Shown piece by piece: positions 61,860 through 64,000 of a stretch of 64,000 nt of DNA (positions are counted from its first letter, which is position 1; every line of letters begins with the position of its first letter). The translations under genes and the position numbers were made by a program. Where the stretch lies: positions 346,665,611-346,729,610 of the forward strand of contig CM068367.1 in the NCBI GenBank assembly GCA_034769895.1, in the 5' to 3' direction. Below the pieces are notes generated by a model that was given only the letters and a program-made list of their open reading frames with translations, did no database searches and had not been told where the DNA came from. The stretch is from Magicicada septendecula. Its lineage: Eukaryota > Arthropoda > Insecta > Hemiptera > Cicadidae.

Positions 61860-63820
61860 GTTATATGGAAATAACCACCTTTTCCATAACTTTTAAGTAG
61901 GCCTATGTGTCGATGGTCCTGTCTTTTTAATGTCTCCTGTGTGCCTGTAAAGTAAGAACTAAGTGACTGTAATGTACACATATTTGTTAAGAAACTGTGT
62001 ATTAAAGACGGGGGTGGGCCTGATATTAACATTTTTCAAAATTTATAGTGCTGGAAATGACTGATAGCGTTTCAAATCTATTTTTATCATCCATTGACTC
62101 CTTTTTTTTCGAGTTGTTTCACCAGAAGGACAAGTTTCAGGCTGATTTGGAGACTGGCCTCTTTCATCCATATGGTACATAGATAATAGGTATGGTATGG
62201 TAGGTAGGTATCCCGCTAACCGATTTCACGATATACGCCAGTGTGGTCCGGAGGCGGGAAATGTGGAGGCACACATAAGTGAGACTAAGTGTGTGGGTGT
62301 GAGTGAATCAAGTGTGGATAGCCAAATGGGGATCGGATGAGGTTGATGGGAGTGCCAAACTAGTAAACACCTATAGCGAGGTCGAGCAGCGCACGACGCA
62401 AAAGATGGACGGAAGCGCCAATGCGGCGTCAAGAAGACACAAAGAAGAGGGCTCGGTATTAGGTGAGAAGTGACATTTACTCCCTCTTCCAATAACTTTT
62501 TAAATAATCCTTCGATGTTCTGTGCTGACTGGTCGAAGCGTATTCCGTTAATTTTAAATTTACTGTGTGAGCGTTTGTGACATTACTTCCTTAGTCACTC
62601 TCGGGTATCCACATCTTCCGATACGCTTACTAGATCCACATAAATCGGAATGCGTAATTCGTATGTTGCGGCTGATTCTAACATTCTAATGTTTTACGAC
62701 ATTTAACATTCGGTGTTGAATATTTTATTGATTAACAGCCTTCTGAAGGACGATTGGGAAGATATTGCATCCTGCAATAGACGACATATTTACTATTTGG
62801 TTTTTAACACAGATTTGTCGTCAAGGTATTACACACGCTAACTTATTTTTCAACAACATGAGTATTGTTGATGGTAATACGGTCTGCTTAATGCTGCGGC
62901 TGGAAATACGTGGAAAAATGTGAGGAAAATGTCTACAGTGCTTGTCTCTCAAGTTATGCGGAAGTTTATAGAAGAGTAAATGTCAGTTAACAATATTGTT
63001 AGAGAAAGTTGTTAGCTTTCTGTAGTTTACGTTGTGGAAATAATCCTCGTCTGATTAAGTAAATGCCATTTAAACATAAAGTAACACTCCTGTGCTGTTT
63101 ACTATTACAAGAGAACCAAGCACCGAACGCGTCTTGACATTAGTGACATTGTGATTGCAAGATAATGAAACGGTACAGTACAGTCAAAGCCAAAATATAT
63201 GAAAGCACTTAGTGTGGGAGAAGAAATATAATAGTTGGTGTATATTTTTGTGATGTTTTTACACGTTAACATTGATCTAAGCGTATGTCTTTGGAAGTCA
63301 TAAAGGAACAACGTATTCTCCAGATTTATGTTGACATCTGCAGATTTGTGTATTTAAGTACAGTATCTCGCTAACCGTAAAAGAAATACCATGTACAGTT
63401 ACCATGTGTGTTTAAATACGCCTCACTATTGAACAACACAATTCAAAAAGATCACATTATAAACGTCAGGCTGGACAGTGGTCAGTTGCGCCCCGCTCGT
63501 AAACGCCCTACCAGTTGCGACCGAGATGGAAGTTATTTTGTCAGTTGCGGCCAAAGTAAAAAATTGAATTTCCCAAGTAGTTACTGCAGGACAGCTATTT
63601 CCAACGTATTCATATTATAAAACTAAGAATGTAATAAATTATGACTATGTCAATTTAAAATTGTTTAATCTTATCTTCCTTGTTTTCTTACGTGTAGAGA
63701 GTTCGATGTTTTTCTGTTGTACAGAGCAAATGAGATGGGCATAACTTATGAAACTTTGTAATTTTTAAAGGCTAATGTTTTTATCACTTCACTTATTCCA
63801 ATCCTGTACTACCACAACAT
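61860..63820. other. Non-coding DNA
   Basis: No gene recognised. A GC-richer patch lies at 62,215-62,470, possibly a fragment of a dispersed repeat. TAGGCCTA is at 61,898. Confidence 0.45.
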
Positions 63821-63827
63821 GTAGAGG

Positions 63828-63975
63828 TTAAGCAAAGGTCTCTCCACCGTGGTCTCTGCATGGCCAGGGCCTTGGCTTCATTCCACTGCACCCTCAGCAC
63901 CCGCAGAGAACACCTCACATTGTCCTCTCAAGTCACTCTTCTCCGGCCCTTGGGTCTTCTCCCAGCAATTCTTTC
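63828..63975 (-). pseudogene. LINE ORF2 C-terminus
   Basis: The minus strand reads NERIAGRRPKGRRRVT, a stop where Trp is usual, then EDNVRCSLRVLRVQWNEAKA and LAMQRPRWR. It matches the LINE ending 'GRRPRGRPRTRWEDNVR...W.EAKxMAQNRxxWR'. Only about 48 codons are present, and the window ends shortly after. Confidence 0.6.
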
Positions 63976-64000
63976 ATTGCTCTTATTTACTTTAAAATAA

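Overview
The window looks like a piece of a large, AT-rich arthropod genome, most likely a hemimetabolous insect. The only host gene I recognise is a doublesex-type DM-domain gene at 26.2-26.6 kb on the minus strand. Almost everything else is non-coding DNA with old transposable elements: LINEs of several clades, hAT-type DNA transposons and their short derivatives, a pogo-like MITE, Penelope-like fragments and many microsatellites. The long introns or intergenic space, the CpG-poor background, the abundance of LINE 3' ends and the very frequent octamer TAGGCCTA would fit a cockroach, termite or stick insect. The species is an inference, not something the sequence states.

Layout. 0-15 kb is sparse: a pogo-like MITE (1.34-1.76 kb), a LINE 3' end (3.0-3.7 kb), a foldback element with hammerhead-like motifs in both arms (7.13-7.33 kb), a hAT end (about 10.4 kb) and a minus-strand LINE 3' end (11.1-11.5 kb). 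15-20 kb holds a Penelope-like C-terminal fragment with a complete hammerhead-ribozyme fold (16.1-16.5 kb) and a second hammerhead foldback flanked by a 13-bp target duplication (19.4-19.65 kb). 25.8-27.1 kb is the DM-domain exon with a CpG-rich upstream region. 27.6-31.5 kb is pyrimidine-rich with a 136-bp CA array and a GA/GATA array. 32-39 kb has three LINE remnants, one of them probably interrupted by a MITE, and an inverted-repeat-bounded AT-rich block. 39-40.6 kb is an unexplained GC-richer block.

41.1-45.7 kb is a three-level nest: a short hAT-like element contains a hAT transposon with a clear transposase, which in turn contains another hAT element whose 8-bp duplication interrupts the transposase in frame. 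46.9-54 kb carries LINE tails, another hAT derivative, a Penelope-like reverse transcriptase tail and an R1-type LINE. 55.2-58.3 kb is a mosaic of inverted repeats. 60.5-61.4 kb is a hAT derivative with perfect 8-bp duplications, and the end of the window has two more LINE C-termini.

No operon-like or multi-gene functional module is present. The most notable biology is the divergent doublesex exon with two possible 3' structures, the paired outward-facing hammerhead motifs, the nested hAT insertions and the strongly over-represented TAGGCCTA palindrome.
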